Origin: Tetracentron sinense
Taxonomy: Eukaryota > Streptophyta > Magnoliopsida > Trochodendrales > Trochodendraceae
DNA: 64,000 nucleotides
Reading direction: 5' to 3'
NCBI GenBank assembly: GCA_015143295.1
Contig: CM026570.1
Span: forward strand, 25,241,250-25,305,249
This document shows positions 62,282 through 64,000 of this stretch, piece by piece. The notes under the pieces are model-generated. The model ran no database searches. It worked only from the letters and a program-made list of their open reading frames with translations, and was not told the origin of the DNA. How positions within the stretch are numbered: position 1 is the first letter of the stretch; each line of letters begins with the position of its first letter. The position numbers and the translations under genes were made by a program.

Positions 62282-63411
62282 TTGCATGGCATCATCTGAT
62301 GCCCGTGCATCTCCTTCTGTCAGGGCGAAGACTCACCCCTGTTTAGCCTGGTGAGGCGGCGGTGTAGACCTCGCAAGCTGGGAAAACTCCTGGTAGGATG
62401 CTACTTGTTGAGTTAGGGGCCTACTCCCTTGAGACTGGCCTGACAAGTGCCTGCTCGGGCAATCCCTGATCATATGGCCCTGGTGACCACAATGAAAGCA
62501 TCCTCCTGACACCTTCTGGTAATCTCAAGCCGGATGCCTTCTGCCACAGAGAGGGCAGATCTCATATGTGAATGCTGAGGCTAATGGAGGAGCAGGTCGC
62601 GCAGCCTGAGTAAACGCTGGGCGCAGAGCCTGGACTACCTGAGGTCTAGGTGCATGGGGCATGTAAGGCCGTGGAGCAGGTGGCACAAACGGTGGCCTCT
62701 GAGGTGGCACTAGCCATGAATATTGATATGGGGCAGTGCTTACCCTCTTCTCTGATGGTAAAAACTGCTGAATTGGCCTCTCGTCAAATCTCTCTTCCTC
62801 ACAAACGCCTCTGAGTTGGTCTCAACCAACAAGGCCTTATCCACCACCTCTGCATAGGTGGCATGCCTGAATACAGAGACCCTATCCATGATGAATTCCT
62901 TGAGGCCCTGCTCAAACCTCCTCGCCTTCATTGCCTCTGTGGCAATCATGTGAGGTGCAAAGCATGAAAGCTCTACAAACTTGGCCTCGTACTCGGCCAC
63001 TGACATCGAATCTTGCACAAGGGTGATGAATTCCCTTTCCTTCTTCTCTTGGGCTCCCACCAGGAAATATTTCTTGTAGAATACGTCCATGAACTCTCCC
63101 CAAGTCCATGGCTGACCCTGTCTGGTCAGATCTCTAGTCCTCTCCGTAGATCTCCACCAATGATCTGCTTCTCCTTCCAACATGAAAGTGGCCCATGCCA
63201 CTCTCTCCTCCTCAGTAGGAGATAACACTGTAAAAATCTTCTCTAAATGTCAAATCCATGACTCAGCTGCCAGTGGATCAACACTCTCATTAAATGCAGG
63301 AGGCCTCATCCTCCTAAATGCCTCCACTCCCACTGAACGAGGTGCCGGAGTAGGCACGGGTTGTAGAGCCCCGAAACTTTTGCTCATGTCTTGGAATGTG
63401 TGCCAAGGCAT
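62282..63411 (-). pseudogene. Element C gag, broken
   Basis: It starts M-P-W-H-T-F-Q-D-M-S-K at 63411. Core motifs follow: R-M-R-P-P-A-F; E-G-E-A-D-H-W-W-R-S; W-G-E-F-M-D-V-F-Y-K-K-Y-F. Then come a Pro-rich linker, C-P-L-C-G-R-R-H-P and the knuckle C-F-H-C-G-H-Q-G-H-M-I-R-D-C (about 62460-62505). Stops include TGA near 63248, TGA near 62523 and TGA near 62331, and there is a frameshift near 62790. The Tekay/Del assignment rests on this gag pattern and the chromodomain. Confidence 0.8.
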
Positions 63412-63418
63412 GATACCT

Positions 63419-64000
63419 TGTAATGCCCAATTTCATGAAATGATAATCTAAAAACTTAGAGAATTGTCTCAAGGATGCTATAATTAATTAATTAAATTGT
63501 CTAATAATAAACTATAGCCTTACAAGTGTCCTAGGCAAGTTTAGAAGAGGTTAGAATAGAAGTATGACAAGTCCAAATAGTAGGAATGGGTGAAAAATGG
63601 ACTCAGCGTCAAAACCTGTAGACCACAGATCGCTCGGTCCATTGAGCGATCGATCGGTCCAAAACCGATCGATCGAAGGCTATCGACTGGTTGAAAATTT
63701 TGTATGAGGAAATTTTCCAGAGAGCTTGTTTTTGACCGAGAGCTTGGTCATATCACCGATCGCTCGGTAGGCAACCGATCGATCGGTCATAACCACCGAT
63801 CGCTCGGTCTTCGCATTTTTGCAGAAATTTTAGTGAGGGTGTTTTCGTCTTTTGGGCGTTTCACTTGTTCCTTAAAGGCTTTGCCCGAGCCTTGAGGGCT
63901 TCATTCACAACACTTAGAGTGTTTTAGAGTTAGAGAAAGAGGAAGAGGAGATTCTAAACCTAGGGTTTGCTTTTGGGGAGAAATCAAAGGGGTTTCAAGA
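63419..64000 (+). mobile_element. LTR J, E-type, running off the window
   Basis: Begins TGTAATGCCCAATTTC nine bases upstream of the element C gag ATG, in the opposite direction to C. From about 63600 it tracks LTR E closely: palindrome array, then TTTTTGCAGAAATTT, then the purine-rich leader. Whether it is a solo LTR or a full element cannot be seen. Confidence 0.85.
63625..63808 (+). promoter_or_regulatory. Palindrome array in LTR J (ACCGATCGATCGGT boxes)
   Basis: Boxes start at 63625, 63645, 63664, 63735, 63755, 63774 and 63795. Centre spacings are 20, 19, then a gap, then 20, 19 and 21 bp, nearly the same as in LTR E. Confidence 0.85.

Larger units (their letters stand above)
56549..63418 (-). 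mobile_element. Ty3/gypsy chromovirus C, Tekay-like, 5' part cut by J
   Basis: The 3' LTR (56549-58826), polypurine tract, integrase with chromodomain, RNase H, RT, protease and gag are all in order on the minus strand. The 5' LTR is not in the window, because LTR J begins at the start of gag. Many stops and an RT active-site change make this copy inactive. Confidence 0.88.

Overview
The window is plant nuclear DNA, most likely from a dicot. It carries pieces of two ordinary plant genes with standard GT-AG introns, both stretched by retrotransposons, and most of the remaining sequence is nested transposable elements. No bacterial-style operons, rRNA, tRNA genes or CRISPR arrays were seen.

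Layout. (1) 3280-20640, plus strand: the 3' part of a type I isopentenyl-diphosphate isomerase gene (IDI). Four coding exons are visible; the upstream exon(s) lie outside the window. Its largest intron (3372-19701, 16.3 kb) holds a hAT-like non-autonomous element with an 8-bp target duplication. That element was later split by a solo LTR (A) and by a nearly intact L1-type LINE (11837-19178, 14-bp target duplication). (2) 21575-22870: decayed repeats and a Mutator-type MITE. (3) 23244-37251, minus strand: a complete Ty3/gypsy element of the Tat type (F), with 944-bp LTRs, a 5-bp target duplication, gag-protease-RT-dual RNase H-integrase, a three-exon antisense gene between pol and the 3' LTR, and a minisatellite. 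Its gag is split by a solo LTR (E) with its own target duplication. (4) 37327-40681: a self-nested MITE and solo LTR B. (5) 40908-56411, minus strand: a plant two-LIM-domain gene in four recognisable exons, with a mutated splice donor and a lost zinc ligand. Intron 2 contains a deleted Tat/Ogre-like element (H) holding a gag-only Ty1/copia element (G); intron 3 contains LTR-like D. (6) 56549-63418, minus strand: a Tekay-like chromovirus (C) with an apparent spliced intron between gag and protease. A sister LTR (J) is inserted at its gag start and runs off the window.

The most unexpected signals lie in the LTRs. Related LTRs A, B, C, D and E share the same plan although their sequences differ. 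Arrays of 10-16-bp palindromes sit just upstream of the TATA box, mostly 19-22 bp apart (about two helical turns); J, cut by the window edge, has the same array, and D has at best one palindrome. A splice-donor-like site follows, then a tandem array of short stem-loops. A conserved CTGAGT/ACTCAG hairpin comes next, then a conserved small acidic reading frame of about 50 codons (M-S-A ... F-D-I-C-A ... P-W-E-E-E-E-Y ... L-D-R-W-P), and a shared 3' end. Palindrome arrays of the same kind, with unrelated sequences, also occur in the copia element G and the Tat element F.

The two host genes converge on the F/MITE region. IDI looks functional in the part seen. The LIM gene looks decayed. All coordinates and mutations were read by eye; family names rest on motif recognition, not on database searches.
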